Shown: positions 25,291-38,544, numbered from the stretch's first letter. The stretch: 64,000 nucleotides of DNA from Amanita rubescens (GCA_015039365.1 WION01000009.1:62001-126000); one strand, 5' to 3'. Notes: a model not told the origin generated them from the letters alone. Program-made: numbers and translations.

Positions 25291-25441
25291 TTTGAACGAG
25301 AAGAAGTAAACAAGAAGGATTATTGCAGGCGGCTGACATGACGAAGCGAGAATATGAGGCCGTGTCAACAGAGACAAATAACGCGCCTTTGTGCTGCCGC
25401 GGTCCGTGACTGGAACCTAGTCACACCATTTGAACAGGACA
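25291..25441. promoter_or_regulatory. Bidirectional promoter between Gin4/Hsl1-like kinase and DNA ligase IV
   Basis: A stretch of 151 bp separates the opposing start codons. No TATA box or clear motif pair was recognised. Confidence 0.4.
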
Positions 25442-28400
25442 ATGATGCAGCCTACCCCAGCCCCTACGACGCCACCGCGTTCACCTCAACAGACTCAAGG
25501 AAATGACCAGCGTGAGACAGAAGCGTATCCACCACCGCCGCAAAACACCGGCTCTGCCCCCTTCTCGATATTGGTTGCACTTTTTGAGAAACTTCAGATT
25601 GAAAGGAAACATGACCGACGAAGAAGATTGTTGGAGACTTGGTTCACTGTATGCACCTTAGTAGCTGGTTGATTACTCATCCAATAATCTCGCGTGTAGC
25701 ATTGGAGAACAGAGAAAGGGTACGACTTGTATCCTGTGCTTCGCTTGATCTTGCCACAGGTATTACAGTTTGTTTTGTAAATGAGCCGTTGATGCACCAT
25801 CATATCTTCAGAAAGATAGAGAGCGCGCAATCTACGGCTTGAAAGAGAAGAACTTAGCCAAGACATATATCAAACTAATACCTCTCGGTATGCGAGACCC
25901 TGATGCCATAAGACTCCTCAATTGGAAGAAACCAACCGAGAAATATGTGCGTCTGTGTGATCTGGCCAGTTAGTGAAACGAACAATGAGCATATATTAGG
26001 CGGCGTCCGGGGACTTTCCTGCTGTTCTCTATGATGTCGTTAGCAAGCGCTCCTCTGTTATCGAAGGATCTCTGACCATCGATGATTTAAATGAGACATT
26101 AGACCAGCTTTCGAAAAACATGGGCAAGCAGTATGCGCCTATATGCCCATTTATCGTCACGTCGTCTAACACTACCACATAGGGATGTTCAGTCAAGCAT
26201 ACTGCAGAGAGTATACAATCGCTCCACCCCCGAGGAGCAACGCTGGATTGTTCGAATTATTCTCAAAGGTAGGGCAGAATGCCGGAAAAGGAGTGGCACC
26301 GTCTAACTGCTTTTTAAAGACATGAACATCTCAGTGAAGGAGACGACTCTTTTCTCTGTCTTTCATCCGGATGCGCAGGACCTGTACAATACTTGTTCTG
26401 ACCTGAAAAAAGTAGCCTGGGAGCTATGGGACCCTTCCTACAGGTTGGATGCAGAAGTAAGCCCATAATCCTCCTTGGCCTTCTCGGCCTCTAAACAAAA
26501 ACTTAGAATAAAGCTGTACAATTATTCCATGCATTTGCCCCTATGCTATGCAAGAGGCCCACGCGAACGATCGAGGAAACAGTGAAAGAAATGGGTGGCT
26601 CTGAGTTTTTCATCGACGAGAAGCTTGATGGTGAAAGGATGCAAATACACAAGAGAGGAAATGAATACTTCTATTGCTCCAGGTTTGTTCTTGGCCCAAT
26701 AATGCCATATATTGGGCTCAGAGTCGCACAGGAAAGGCAAAGACTATACGTATCTCTACGGGAAACACGTTGGGACAGGGAGTCTCACCCCTTACATCGA
26801 CTCTGCATTTGATCCTCGAGTGGACAGGTAAGGAAATCAGTGTGACAATGATATCGGCATTCACATTTCGTGTATATGTTTAGTATCATCCTAGATGGAG
26901 AAATGCTCGTATGGGATCCAGTTACAGAGCGCCTTTTGCCTTTTGGAACTCTGAAGACAGCCGCTTTAGGTTAAAAACTTTCACTTGCTAAAGTTTCCAA
27001 CTAATCTTGCAAACAGACAAGACAAAAAAAGAGCACAATCCTCGTCCCTGTTGTAAGTGAGACTCCAGGTGAATGGATACGACTTCAACGCTTCTTTAGT
27101 CAAAGTTTTTGATCTTCTATACCTCAATGGAAAGTCGATCTTGCATAGGTCTCTCACTTTTCGCAGGAGGAATCTACAACAATGCCTAAAGGAAGTACCT
27201 GGTCGTCTTGAATTCACGGCTGAATTTCGAGGGAAGACTCCAAAGGACATAAGGACGAGGATGGATGAAATCATGGCCAGCCGTGGCGAAGGTTTGATCA
27301 TTAAACACCCTTCATCCAAGTACGTCCTCAATGGAAGGAATATGGACTGGATAAAGGTACGGACAGACTTCATGTAATGAGCAATGCTGAGGGCGATCCT
27401 ATAATATAGGTTAAACCGGAGTATATGGCAAGTTCTCTGATAAAACTATGGATTATAATGTCGTTGTTTTGACCGATTTCCTAGGATAATATGGGTGAGA
27501 CTGTCGATGTTTTGGTAGTTGGTGAGTGTTTGCATTATTATTCTTGTTGCCGATTAACTAAAGTAATTGTAAGCTGGTCAATACGGAAGTGGTAAACGCG
27601 GCGGAGGTGTCTCCACGCTTATATGCGCTGTTTTAGAAGATAGGCAGCCCGAAACGGAAGACGAAGAACCGAAGTTTGTTCAATGAACTCTATGCAGCTA
27701 GCTCCTCACCGTTTCTGCAGGTACTCTACATTTATTCGCATAGGCAGTGGGCTTTCTTTTGCCGATTATGTATGGATTAGGGACAAGCCATGGAAGCCTT
27801 GGGATCCCAAGACCCCACCCGATTTCCTGCGTACATCCAAGCGTAGTCAAGACGATAAAGGAGATGTGTATCTAGAGCCACAGGAGTAAGTTGATACGAA
27901 TCACAGCCAATGGGAGTTGACAATATACAGTTCATTTCTACTGAAAGTCAAAGCAGCCGAGATCATTCCAAGTGGTATGTTTTGTAACGATATGAGCTAA
28001 AGCGCGGGTCAACAATGATTCATTGCAGACCAGTATCATCTTGGATTTACGATGCGATTTCCCAGAGCAATGTCAATCCGACATGATTTAAGCATTGCGG
28101 ATTGCATGAGCGCCACTAGTGAGTCGCAACGCTAGAGCGAAACAAGAAATCATCGCAAACAACACGCTAGGTGTCCTTGAAAGTGTACGCGGTGAAAAAA
28201 AGAGGAAAATGGAAAGTGATGTTGGGTAAGACTTCAAGAAATGTCCTAGTTCCCAATTATCGACTTGTGAATAGGCCAATCAAAAAAAAGCGCAAGTTAC
28301 CACCAAAGAAGGTAGAGAAAAAACGATGTCCGAATTTTGCGTAAGCAATTAACTTCATGATAGACTTCGATCCTGCCACAATATCAAGGACCTGGCTTGC

Positions 28401-29865
28401 GAAAAGTTGATGTAAAGTCGAATATTTTCGAGGGCCTCACATTTGGTACTTCAATATCATGTTCTTGTATTATTTCTCACTCATATTCAGTGGTTATATC
28501 TGATCCGAAGTCCCGTACGAGTGGGGAAGACAGGATAGATCTTATGAAATTGTGAGTTTTTTAGAATGACCTTGCGCTAGGTCGTAAAAAGTATTCTTTC
28601 CATCAGAGTACGATCATATGGAGGAACATGCGCACAGATAGCCAGAGACCAACCAGACCTAATCATTATTTATGATGGAAGCGCAATACGTGAGCTAGTT
28701 TAAAATTTAGCCTATTCACCATTATCAAATCATCTGGCCAGCGTATGATCTCAAATTGATCATAGATAAAGGAAAGTACGACGTAGTCAGGTCATCTTGG
28801 ATCGAAGATTCTATTTCCCTGGGACGTTGTGCACCGTTCCGCAAAAGGTAACAACCTCATAGATGATCCTATTGCCCAGCTCAGCGTCGACACAGGTATT
28901 TCTTCCATGCAACAGAAGCGCGTATGGCGAGCGAGGATTATGGCGTCGAAGGAGAAGAAGAAATAGAACGACAAAGAGACTCGTCTCCTAGCGTGGAGGA
29001 GTTCACTGAAACAACCCCCAAACGATCTGCGGCGATGGGCGGATGGCTTGATCTTGGTACGGGGGCGGAACTTGACACTAAGAGCGATTCGGAAACCGAG
29101 CCGGACGAGGATTCTGATAACGAAGATGTACGTGACGCTGGGAATGAACCTGAGGCTGACGAAGATCTGTTCCAAATGCCTTCAATGACTACGACCGAGG
29201 AATCACCAGTAGAGGTACGGAGACCAGATAGCACGCAGTCTGCTAAACGAAGCATCATGATCAGATCCAGATGGGTGAAACTACCGATGCGGCGGAGTAT
29301 GATATGGAATTCGTTTTTCGACACTTGTAAGTCTGCTGAAGATGCTGTTACGGCAATTACTAATAAGTGAGAAGGTGCTTTTACCTCGACACGCCTGAGA
29401 ATGCTCGAAAGAATAGGATGACGGTCAAGACGAAGCAGGAGAAAGCAATAAGCGAAACGTACGTGATTTTACACATTCAATCAATGTCCTCAGGCGTCAG
29501 TCACAGCTTTTCAGATATTTCTAAATCAATCATTGCGAACGGAGGCAAGATTGTCGATTTGGATAATCCAAAGCTTACACACATAGTGCTGGACAAACGT
29601 GACGACAGCCGGCGCATTTCACTGATGCAGTATACATCCAAGTAAGTCACCTCAGAAACCTTCCGGTAAAAGGCTGACTGTGGCAATCAGGCCAAGACGT
29701 CGACATCTAGTTATTTCTGATTATATTCAAGCCTGCTTGGATGAAGGAACCCTATTGGACGAAGATGGTGAGTGGGCACACGGACTTAAATTAATCAATG
29801 TTGACCCGGAAGGAAAGTGTTCGCTCCATAAACGATGTTATGAGGGTATGTGGGTGGCTGTATGA
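25442..29865 (+). CDS. LIG4: DNA ligase IV (non-homologous end joining)
   Basis: This ATP-dependent ligase seals double-strand breaks with its partner Lif1/XRCC4. The N-terminal DNA-binding domain includes EIYGLKEKNLAKTYIK and GMRDPDAIRLLNWKKP. The nucleotidyltransferase motifs are intact: FFIDEKLDGERMQIHK (motif I; active-site Lys codon near 26621), DSIILDGEMLVWDP (III), GEGLIIKHPSSKYVL (IV) and DWIKVKPEYM (V). The OB fold follows with VAGQYGSGKRGGG. Two BRCT repeats form the C-terminus: the first has GLTFVVISDPKSRT and GGTCAQIARDQPDLII; the second has GGKIVDLDNPKLTHIVLDK and HLVISDYIQACLDEG. KVKPEYM and the BRCT-BRCT pair separate it from ligases I and III. The gene is cut into about 20 short exons. 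The start ATG is at 25442; the exact 3' end after LLDED is uncertain (29770-29865). Confidence 0.93.
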
Positions 29866-30079
29866 GAAAGTGATTAAAGGGATGTTTCTATGTGGGAGTC
29901 GGAGTTGAAGCTTATCCGCCTGTCTACTTGTCCTCCCCACACAAATTCAGATTTCTCACTTCCTTGCGTCATCCTCCCTCTGCTATATATCTTGTATAAC
30001 TATACTCTTCCGTGCCACGAGACATCCTTTTCCACCACTGGATTCATTCTAATAACCTCCGCGTCCGACAATATTTCCC

Positions 30080-32976
30080 ATGACGAATCAGCAAGCCTCC
30101 CCAATATCACAGATGCTCTACACTCTAGGTTTAACGCGTGAAGACTTGAGTAGACGAAGTGACGAGATGCGCCAATTCTTGACTTCGCAAGGGTCGCCTA
30201 CTTTACGCGTCGCCGACCGTGATCATGCCCGCAGAAGCTCGTCCAGCTCCGATCTACGCCCACCTTCACGATGTCTTGATTCAAGGTCCTCTTTTGCGCG
30301 TTCTACGTCTCGGTCTTGCTCAGTATCTCTGCGAGAACCTTCTCCGCCGACCACCCCCGTCAAAACGGAACCGTATGACAGCACCGCATCATTGAGACAA
30401 TACGACAGCATGGAAGTTGTCATTGAGCGGCAACGGCGGCAGAGTAGGAAAGACAAGCGAGCGAGACGGGATAGAGAACGGGAGCTGACGACTCGGTCAA
30501 ATTTGCCACACCCAACGTCGCCTTCTCCTAGTATCGCGTCACACACTTTGTTGAATCTCGATTCTTTTATGCATTCACGCGACGATAGACGTGTCTTATC
30601 TGCGGATTCTCAAGACAATGACAAGAGTCAGGTCAGTTGCGGATCAACCTCTTATCCTTCCGATAAATTGATGCTCAACTTAAAAGGATACCGATGAACC
30701 TGTAACACCGCAAAAACGCATATACTATAGAGAGCACACGCATTTGAGTTCCAGTGTACCGCATCGGAAGGTTCGTGTCTCCCAGCCCATGCACTTGCAA
30801 AACGGTTATTCATCCGCTCCGAAGGAAGGGGAACTACAGCCGAAAGCTGAGACAACCACCGCGACTCACCTTCATCATGACACCATGCCACAAACCAACG
30901 ATTATCAGCGTTCTGGCTACCCCCTCGCCCCTGACAGATCTGCTGGAACAAACAACACGTCTCAAATTCCGGTGACACCACAGAAACAGCGTGGCGCTGC
31001 GTCCTCGTGCGGCCCTAGTGTCCAAGGTTTTCCGTCTTCATCACCTCCTGCCTCTTCTCCTTTGTCGTCGCCTTCACGCCCGGTCGTAAATCTTGTCTCG
31101 TCTCCTGGGCCAATGGGCCCGCCCCCAGGGGAAGACGAGTATGACCGGCTTCCATATAAACTTCCTCCTGGACCCTACTCCCCCAAAAAACCAGACCTTT
31201 CGTACGCTGCACTCGTTGGCCAAGCCATACTCTCTTCTCCACAACATAGACTCACCCTTCAAGAGATCTATGATTGGATCACAATTGTTTATCCGCATTA
31301 TAAACGGGGTGAGACAACATGGATGAACAGTATACGGCATGTCCTCAGCACCACTGTGTGCTTCCGCAAGGTACCAAGAGACAGGTCGGTGGGTAGAACT
31401 CTATGGGCCATCTGGGACGAGGACTTGGAGTGTTTCAAAGGTGGCGGATTCAGGAAGCACCTTTGCAAAGACATTGTAAGGGCTACACAACCAAGCGCAA
31501 AGGGCAAAGGGAAAGCAAGGAAGCGAAGCGAAGGGGAGGACGATAGCACATCAGATACCAGGAAGAGCAAGAGACTGAAGAAAGCCGCGACTTCATCTGA
31601 GCCATCTCAAGCCTCGACATCGCAGACGTCTTACAATCCACCTCCGCCCCTGTCTCACCCCCTATTCCCTCCATCGCGCCCCACTCCTCATCATCAACCA
31701 TATTATGAAAGTTGCATAATGCAGCCGCAGCCCCAGTCTTTACCTGCTGAAATTATCTTCCCCCCTTTGCCTCCCACGGCCTACACACGGTTCCGCAACG
31801 CACCAAGCAAATCCCCTGAACAGACTTATGAACAGAACTCGTCAAAGGAATCTCCTCCTCCTCTACATCATGACCTGCAATCAGACTTGGCAGCACCACC
31901 GTCAGACGCTTCGTCAATGCTTTCTATACCAGAACTGACGCCAAATCGTAGTTCCTCTAGCCCTCCACCATCCCTTCCTTTGACTAGTGAGGTCGATTTG
32001 GATGACTATATTCACATGGATCAAGCTATCCAAAAGGACAATGATGGTTATTTACAGCGCATAAATACATCGGATGGCACATCAGAGGCGGATACTTCTA
32101 CGTCACTCGATGGGGAGACAGACATTGGGGATGACTCACTCTTCAGGACTACAACGCTAAGACCAGTCCAATATTGGGGCGAAACACCCAAGCGTGGAAA
32201 ACTGAGAGAAGGTAGCACTAAACGACATGGGTCTACAAAGAATGATCCAATAGCAATGTCGAACAAGAAAGTGCGTGCTCGAGTTAGATCCTCTGTATGT
32301 TGCTTATGGCTTGTAGATCCCAATCCTGCTGCCATCAGCTCCGACTTCTCCGACTCTTGAATTGAAAGTGGTTCGGTCGAAGTCGTCCCCGAAACAAGCT
32401 ATGCCTACTTATGATCGACCGCAAACGCCACCTCGACCACATACGCCGCCCTCCTTGCCACTCCCAACGACACCTCCTCGCAACACGTCATTACAAATAT
32501 CGTCCGTTCGCACTCCACTATCCCACAAGGGCTTGCATATGAGCCCATCAGCCAGTCTTGCTCATTACAAGTCGAATCTTGATCCCCCTCCTGTCCAACC
32601 CTTTGTGCCAGGTTCCGAAGAGGTCAAAGCACAAACGAGCATGGAAGCGGATGATGCGAATGAGTCGACACGCACTCCGCGTAGGCCAACTGCGCTGCTT
32701 GCGCCACCCGTAACACCCAAGAGACTCTACTCAAACACGATTGACTCCGCACGCACTCCTCTTGGTGGGCTTGGAACGTCACCCTTCCGCACTCCGGGAT
32801 CAAGAGGTATTTTTGACCCACAAGATCCTGGTACTCTGCTTGATGAAGAGTTGAACCGAGTTGCAGTGGGTCAAGATGATAGTCCAGTCGGACTTTTTGG
32901 CAAAGGTCGTACATCATTACTCTACGACAGTCCAGGAGCTCTGGGGAGCCCTGGAAAATGGTTCAAATGGTGGTAG
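30080..32976 (+). CDS. Forkhead (winged-helix) transcription factor
   Basis: Three exons give a protein of roughly 900 residues. Exon 1 (ATG at 30080 to DKSQ near 30630) is Ser/Arg rich. Exon 2 holds a single forkhead domain at about 31187-31465: KKPDLSYAALVGQAILSSPQ, then LTLQEIYDWITIVYPHYKRG, the recognition helix TTWMNSIRHVLSTTVCFRKV and the wing LWAIWDEDLECFKGG. A basic nuclear-localisation-like patch (KGKGKARKRSE, RKSKRLKKAA) follows directly. Exon 3 starts after a 47-bp intron beginning near 32271 and is Pro/Thr/Ser rich with many TPP/TPR sites that could be Cdk targets, ending GSPGKWFKWW. No FHA domain is seen, so it is closer to the Hcm1/Fhl-like group than to Fkh1/2. Target genes cannot be inferred. 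Confidence 0.9.
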
Positions 32977-33658
32977 AAATCTTTATCTTCGACGTCTTTT
33001 CGTTTGGTCGTCGGCTCAAATTGAATATATCTCATTTATGATTGCGTTTTTTGGGTTTTCTGCTCGTGTACCTGTCCTTTCGGTTCTAGATTCGTTTGTG
33101 TATCTACAGCTTTATTTCTGTACCAGTAACACATGTAACTTTAAGTACAAGTCCTACCCTCCCGAGGAATGTGAGCGGTCTACTGCCGTTGATCAGTTAC
33201 ATGTAGAAGAAAGCAAAAGAAAATACAGGAAAAGAGATCAGTTGGCTGTTCTTAGTTGTGATTGAAAGCCTCGCCATTGCCAATAGGGCTCCGTCAACGT
33301 GGTAAAGTTTTCGTCTTGAGAAAATTTTGTTAACAAAACTCGACTCACGTTTGACAACTTGATGAGCTAACGGCTAAAACTAAGCGTCGTCAGTAAGGAC
33401 GTAAAACATATGTCAAGCAGCGATCAGAGGTGCAAGTGAATTGGCTATTTGCTCTGCCGTTCGTCATCGTAAGTATACGACTGGGGCGGCAAAGAGATCA
33501 TCAGAGTCGAGGGGGAAAGAAACAACTTACCCAATTGGATTGAGGCAGCAAAACCAACAAAAAAATCGGCAGCGCTTTTTTAGAAATCCAAGAGCGTGTG
33601 AATGCTTACTCATCAGTCGGAGTTAGTCATTGACTTGACTTCATCCAAACCAGTCACT
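32977..33658. other. Intergenic region between forkhead gene and SF3B1
   Basis: A stretch of 682 bp contains the forkhead 3' UTR and the SF3B1 promoter. I see A/T-rich stretches and a TTTTGTTAACAAAA-like near-palindrome around 33326-33339, but no gene, TATA box or repeat worth naming. Open frames here are short and lack family features. An in-frame ATG at 33602 could be an alternative SF3B1 start. Confidence 0.45.
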
Positions 33659-36600
33659 ATGTCGTCGCCCTCACACTCTCCGAGGCTTCTGGACTCGTTC
33701 ACGGCACCCAAGGATGTTTTAAGGGAGTTTCAGGAATTGGCGGAGGAGGAAAATATCGACCCTTTTGCTGAAACAGCTTCCAAGCGCCAGATCGCGGCGC
33801 GTCAATCTGACTACCATAACCGCCGTTTTAACAGAGTCGCTGTCGACAGCGCTGATGCTTTTTCGCAAGAGGATGACAAGGACAGTGAAGGAGGTTACAA
33901 GGAAGCCATGAGATTGGCGAGACTGGAACAGGAGGAAGTGAGAGTCAGAAGAGCAATAGAAGAGAAAGAGAGGAGGGAAAGAGAGGAAGGGAAGATGAAG
34001 ATGGATGTCGACAAAACTCCCCCTGCATCCGAAATCCACGAGGACCGTGATTTGCCGACGGCAGCCAGGGAGGAAGCAAGGACGAACGAAGTTCTGGGGA
34101 TCAAGCGCAAACGTAGATGGGATGTCACCGAGCCGAACGATGAGAACGTTGACCCCAACAAGAAAGATACTGGTGAATGGTCGAAAGAGGCGCTGGAAGC
34201 CTCCGCACCAAAAAAGCGGCGCTCTCGATGGGACGCGACCCCAGCTGAGGCAGCAGTGACTGAAACCCCAAAGCGCTCTCGCTGGGATCAGACTCCCGCA
34301 CCTAGCAATGAAGCTCCAACGCCTATCATCATGAACGCTCCGGGTATTATGCATGAAGACAAGCACAATCGTTATCTCACAGACGAGGAGCTTGATGTCA
34401 TTCTTCCCTCGACCGGCTATGCTATTGTCACACCACCACCGGGGTACGCACCCTTGATAACGCCCAGAAAACTCATGGCAACTCCTCTTCCCGATGCGGG
34501 TGGGTTTCAGATCAAAGAAGGTTCTGATGCTGCCGCCGCCGCCGCCGCTGCTGGACTTGCGCCGGACCTTCCGACTGAGATACCAGGAGTCGGCAACCTT
34601 GCGTTTTTCAAGCCCGAGGATGCGCAATATTTTGCCAAGATTTTAAAGGAAGAGGATGAGACTCAACTCTCCGTCGACGAAATGAAGGAGCGTAAGATTA
34701 TGCGCTTACTTCTAAAGATCAAAAACGGCACGCCACCTGTCCGTAAGACTGCCCTCAGACAGATTACTGATAAAGCTCGAGAATTCGGCGCGGGTCCACT
34801 TTTCGACAAGATCCTCCCTCTGCTTATGGAGCGTACCCTGGAAGACCAAGAGCGTCACTTACTCGTCAAAGTCATAGATCGTGTCTTATACAAGCTAGAC
34901 GATCTTGTTCGACCCTACGTTCACAAAATTTTAGTCGTCATCGAGCCTCTTTTGATAGATGAAGATTATTATGCCCGTGTTGAGGGACGCGAAATCATAT
35001 CCAACCTATCCAAAGCGGCTGGTCTGGCGCATATGATTTCTACAATGCGTCCTGATATTGACCATGCGGACGAATATGTCCGAAACACGACTGCTCGCGC
35101 CTTTTCAGTTGTCGCCTCGGCCCTCGGAATTCCGGCCCTTCTCCCCTTCCTCAAGGCTGTTTGTCGATCTAAAAAATCATGGCAAGCTAGACATACGGGT
35201 ATCCGTATTGTGCAGCAGATTGCCATCATGATGGGCTGCGCTGTTTTACCCCATTTGAGGAATCTAGTGGATTGTATCGCCCACGGCCTATCAGACGAGC
35301 AACAGAAGGTTAGAACAATGACTGCATTGGGCCTTGCGGCCTTAGCGGAAGCCGCCGCGCCTTATGGAATCGAGTCGTTTGACAACGTCTTGAAGCCCCT
35401 TTGGCTCGGTATTCGCCTTCATCGTGGAAAAGGTCTCGCCTGCGTTTTTGAAGGCCATCGGTTTTATCATCCCGCTTATGGATCCTGAATATGCGTCCTA
35501 CTATACGAAGGAGGTGACGGTTATTCTGATCCGTGAATTCCAAACATCAGATGAAGAAATGAAAAAAATCGTCCTTAAGGTGGTCAAGCAGTGCGCAGCA
35601 ACGGAGGGTGTGACCCCACAGTATATCAAACAAGATATATTACCCGACTTTTTCAAGGCTTTCTGGGTTCGTCGTATGGCTCTTGATCGCCGTAATTATC
35701 GCCAGGTCGTGGAGACGACGGTTGAGCTGGCTCAGAAGGCCGGCGTTTCAGAGATCGTTGGGAGGATTGTCAACGAGCTCAAAGACGAGGCAGAACCTTA
35801 CAGAAAAATGGTGATGGAAACCATCACAAAGGTTGTTGCTACGCTCGGCGCTTCAGATATCGATGAAAGGCTTGAAGTTCGGCTTGTGGATGGGATTATT
35901 TATTCTTTCCAAGAACAGACCACTGAAGATCAGGTTATGTTAGACGGTTTCGGGACAGTAGTCAATGCTCTCGGAGTACGCGTCAAACCGTATCTCACTC
36001 AAATAGTCTCGACAATCCTCTGGCGCCTCAACAACAAGAGTGCGAAGGTCAGGCAACAGGCTGCTGATTTGACTACACGTCTAGCGGTAGTGATCAAACA
36101 GTGTGGTGAAGACCAACTCTTGAGCAAATTGGGTCTTGTCCTATTCGAGCAGTTGGGTGAAGAATATCCGGATACTCTCGGTAGTATTATTGCTGCAATA
36201 GGAGCTATCGCTAATGTCGTTGGCATGACTCAGATGAACCCACCAGTTAAGGATCTCCGTGAGTTTTGATTTATCTGCGCTCTCTCTGATTCTTAACCTA
36301 CTATTATAGTACCGCGCATGACGCCTATTCTCCGCAACAGGCACGAAAAAGTCCAAGAAGCTTCAATCAACTTGATAGGTCGAATTGGTAAGCACAAAAT
36401 GGGATATTGCCATTGGCTTCGTTACTGATGTTATAAATAGCTGACCGTGGGGCCGAGTTTGTGCCTGCACGAGAATGGATGCGTATCTGTTTTGAATTGT
36501 TGGATCTACTCAAGGCGCACAAGAAGGGGAATCCGACGAGCGGCGGTTAACTCTTTCGGCTATATTGCCAAAAGTTTGGGTCCGCAAGACGTGCTTTCAG

Positions 36601-37291
36601 TGCTTCTCACCAATTTACGTGTTCAGGAGCGCCAGAGTCGTGTGTGCAGTACGGTCGCCATTGCCATTGTGGCCGAAACATGTGGACGTGAGTAATTCAT
36701 TGCATAATTTATCCACTATCTCGTATTAATTGATACGCTCTAGCTTTCACTTGTATCCCTGCCATTCTGAACGAATACCGTACGGCTGAGCTGAACGTTA
36801 GAACTGGCTGCTTGAAGGCGCTATCTTTCGTTTTCGAATATGTTGGGCCTCAGTCTGCCTATTATTGCGATTCCGTTGTGACCATGCTGGAAGACGCACT
36901 GACGGATCGTGATCTCGTTCACAGGCAGACTGCAAGCACAATTGTCAAGCACCTTGCTCTCGGGGTCGCAGGTCTTGGATGTGAAGATTCGATGATGCAT
37001 CTTATGAATCTCGTGTGGCCCAACTGCTTCGAGACATCTCCTCATGTTATTGGTGCTGTTATGGAAGCCATTGAAGCCATGCGCGTTACATTAGGACCTG
37101 GCATACTTCTCAGTTATACGCTGCAAGGCTTGTATCACCCAGCGCGCAAAGTCAGGGAGGTCTACTGGCGGGTTTATAACTCGTTGTATCTGGGCGCAGC
37201 GGACGCACTTGTTCCATTTTACCCTGACTTGGGAGAGCTTAGTGAAGGGCAGAATGTGTACGATAGGCATCCACTCCAAGTGTTTGTCTGA
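33659..37291 (+). CDS. SF3B1: Splicing factor 3B subunit 1 (SF3B1 / Prp10 / Hsh155); two apparent frame slips
   Basis: SF3B1 is the HEAT-repeat scaffold of U2 snRNP that clamps the branch-site helix. The N-terminus carries RW-type U2AF-ligand motifs ([33 protein letters not shown]). The HEAT array follows with very high conservation: [40 protein letters not shown] (the Lys matching human K700), [54 protein letters not shown] and [19 protein letters not shown]. The stop is at 37289-37291. Introns occur near 36258-36308, 36386-36440 and 36688-36743. Two breaks need one base skipped: T at 35441 in GKGLA/AFLKAIG, and one G in the run 36526-36529 in AHKKG/IRRAAV. No intron fits either. As the gene is essential, sequence error is the likely cause. 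The start could also be 33602. Confidence 0.95.
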
Positions 37292-37904
37292 TTCAAGGGA
37301 TGTCCCATTGTTTTTTTTAGCCAACGTGTAATTGATCCTGTTATACTACTGTCTCCACCTGCATAATGTTCTGCTTATTTATAGAAGCAACACCTGACAT
37401 CTCGATTCTCGAACGTTCGCTGCTGCTGCTAAATCGAGCTACTTTTCGTTGCAAACCTTCTGATGGAGAGCTACTTTGTTCTAACTCTGAGTAACAAGGT
37501 ACCCTGGCGATGACTGATGAATGGTGGCACTGATGAACAATGTGGTACAATTATCAACTGACTGTGAGTAGTATCCCGCATTCGACTGCGGAACTGCGCG
37601 GCATCTCACGATCACCGATAACCTTGCGATAGACAAAATTGCTTTCTGGCAGAAACCAGATAGTGAGACGAGACTTTGCATCTTTTTGATCGCTGTGCCG
37701 CATAGTATTGACTACCTAGACATTCAGAATTCATATATGTGAGCCTCCCCTATGCAATTTATGGGCGGGGGATGTCTGATGTTCCGGTGCCTGTGGCACC
37801 ACAGATAGTCCGCCGATATCGATAATCACATAGTCTAGATGGATAAGATGGCTATTTTTGTCGTGACAACATGCATAAATGACCATTTCGGGCAATCACT
37901 CCGC
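37292..37904 (+). promoter_or_regulatory. Upstream region of the CipC-like gene
   Basis: This follows the SF3B1 3' flank. A stress-element core CCCCT lies at 37747-37751, a G-rich GGGCGGGGG at 37763-37771, and a perfect interrupted palindrome GGTGCC-TGT-GGCACC at 37786-37800, about 105 bp upstream of the TATA box. Together with a strong TATA box this looks like an inducible promoter. No gene is visible in the rest of the stretch. Confidence 0.45.
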
Positions 37905-37912
37905 TATATAAA
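37905..37912 (+). promoter_or_regulatory. TATA box of the CipC-like gene
   Basis: The sequence TATATAAA lies 48 bp upstream of the start codon at 37960 and is flanked by GC-rich bases. It is the clearest TATA element in the window and fits the stress-induced behaviour reported for cipC genes in other fungi. Confidence 0.6.
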
Positions 37913-37959
37913 GGCGGACAATCCTCAAAGATGCTTCACACAACTTCTTACCGATAATA

Positions 37960-38544
37960 ATGGGTTGGTTCAACGACGATTCAGACCAGTGCAACGCCCA
38001 CAATCAGGTGCTTTTCAGTCGCACTCTGACTCGATGTGCCGATATTAATGTCGTTTAGTGGAACGGCGATTTTGACCCTCAACCTCACAAAGCGGAGCTC
38101 TCGCACGAGCTCATCGCTGGTGCTGCAGCATTCGAGGTAATGATAACATTATCAAAGCCTTACTGAATTTAACAGTATCTTCTAGGCAACCAAAGCATAC
38201 GAAAGACACTGTGCTGAGAACGGAAAGCCTGCGAGTCATGCTCTGGCAAAGGAGCTGATGTGAGTTGCTATCTTCAGATACATTGGTGGCATATATTTAT
38301 GCAACTTCAGGGCTGGATTTGCTGGCGCTTTCGTCGACCGCGAGGTCGAAACCAAAGGCGTAAGTATTCTGTACTAAACATTACAATTTAAACTTATCTT
38401 GGGATCCCAGCTCGATTTCATTGACAGAGAGAGGGCCAAACGTGAAGGTAAGTGTCCCCTAATACTACTAGACAACCGAATTTTTACTGCGAAACAGCCA
38501 AGAAGCACTTGAATGATTTCGGCGAGCAAGACTACGGCTATTGA
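37960..38544 (+). CDS. CipC-like antibiotic/stress response protein (DUF3759)
   Basis: Five exons encode about 115 residues: MGWFNDDSDQCNAHNQ, then WNGDFDPQPHKAELSHELIA, GAAAFEATKAYERHCAENGK, AGFAGAFVDREVETKG, LDFIDRERAKREAKKHLNDF, ending EQDYGY with TGA at 38542-38544. MGWF plus HELIAGAAAFEA and VDREVETKGLDFID are the signature of the CipC family, first described in Aspergillus nidulans as induced by concanamycin A and later found induced during infection, stress and growth on plant matter. Molecular function is unknown; the protein is small, soluble and helical. Introns are 48-56 bp. The promoter has a clear TATA box. Identity is firm; role is not known. Confidence 0.93.

Noticed and set aside
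33719..34627. 302-codon open frame on the minus strand
   Set aside because: It lies fully antisense to the conserved SF3B1 N-terminal coding exon; its sequence is Cys/Phe/Arg-rich with no family features.
35424..36269. A second, truncated SF3B1-like gene
   Set aside because: It continues the SF3B1 HEAT array exactly where the upstream frame stops; one surplus base at 35441 explains the split.
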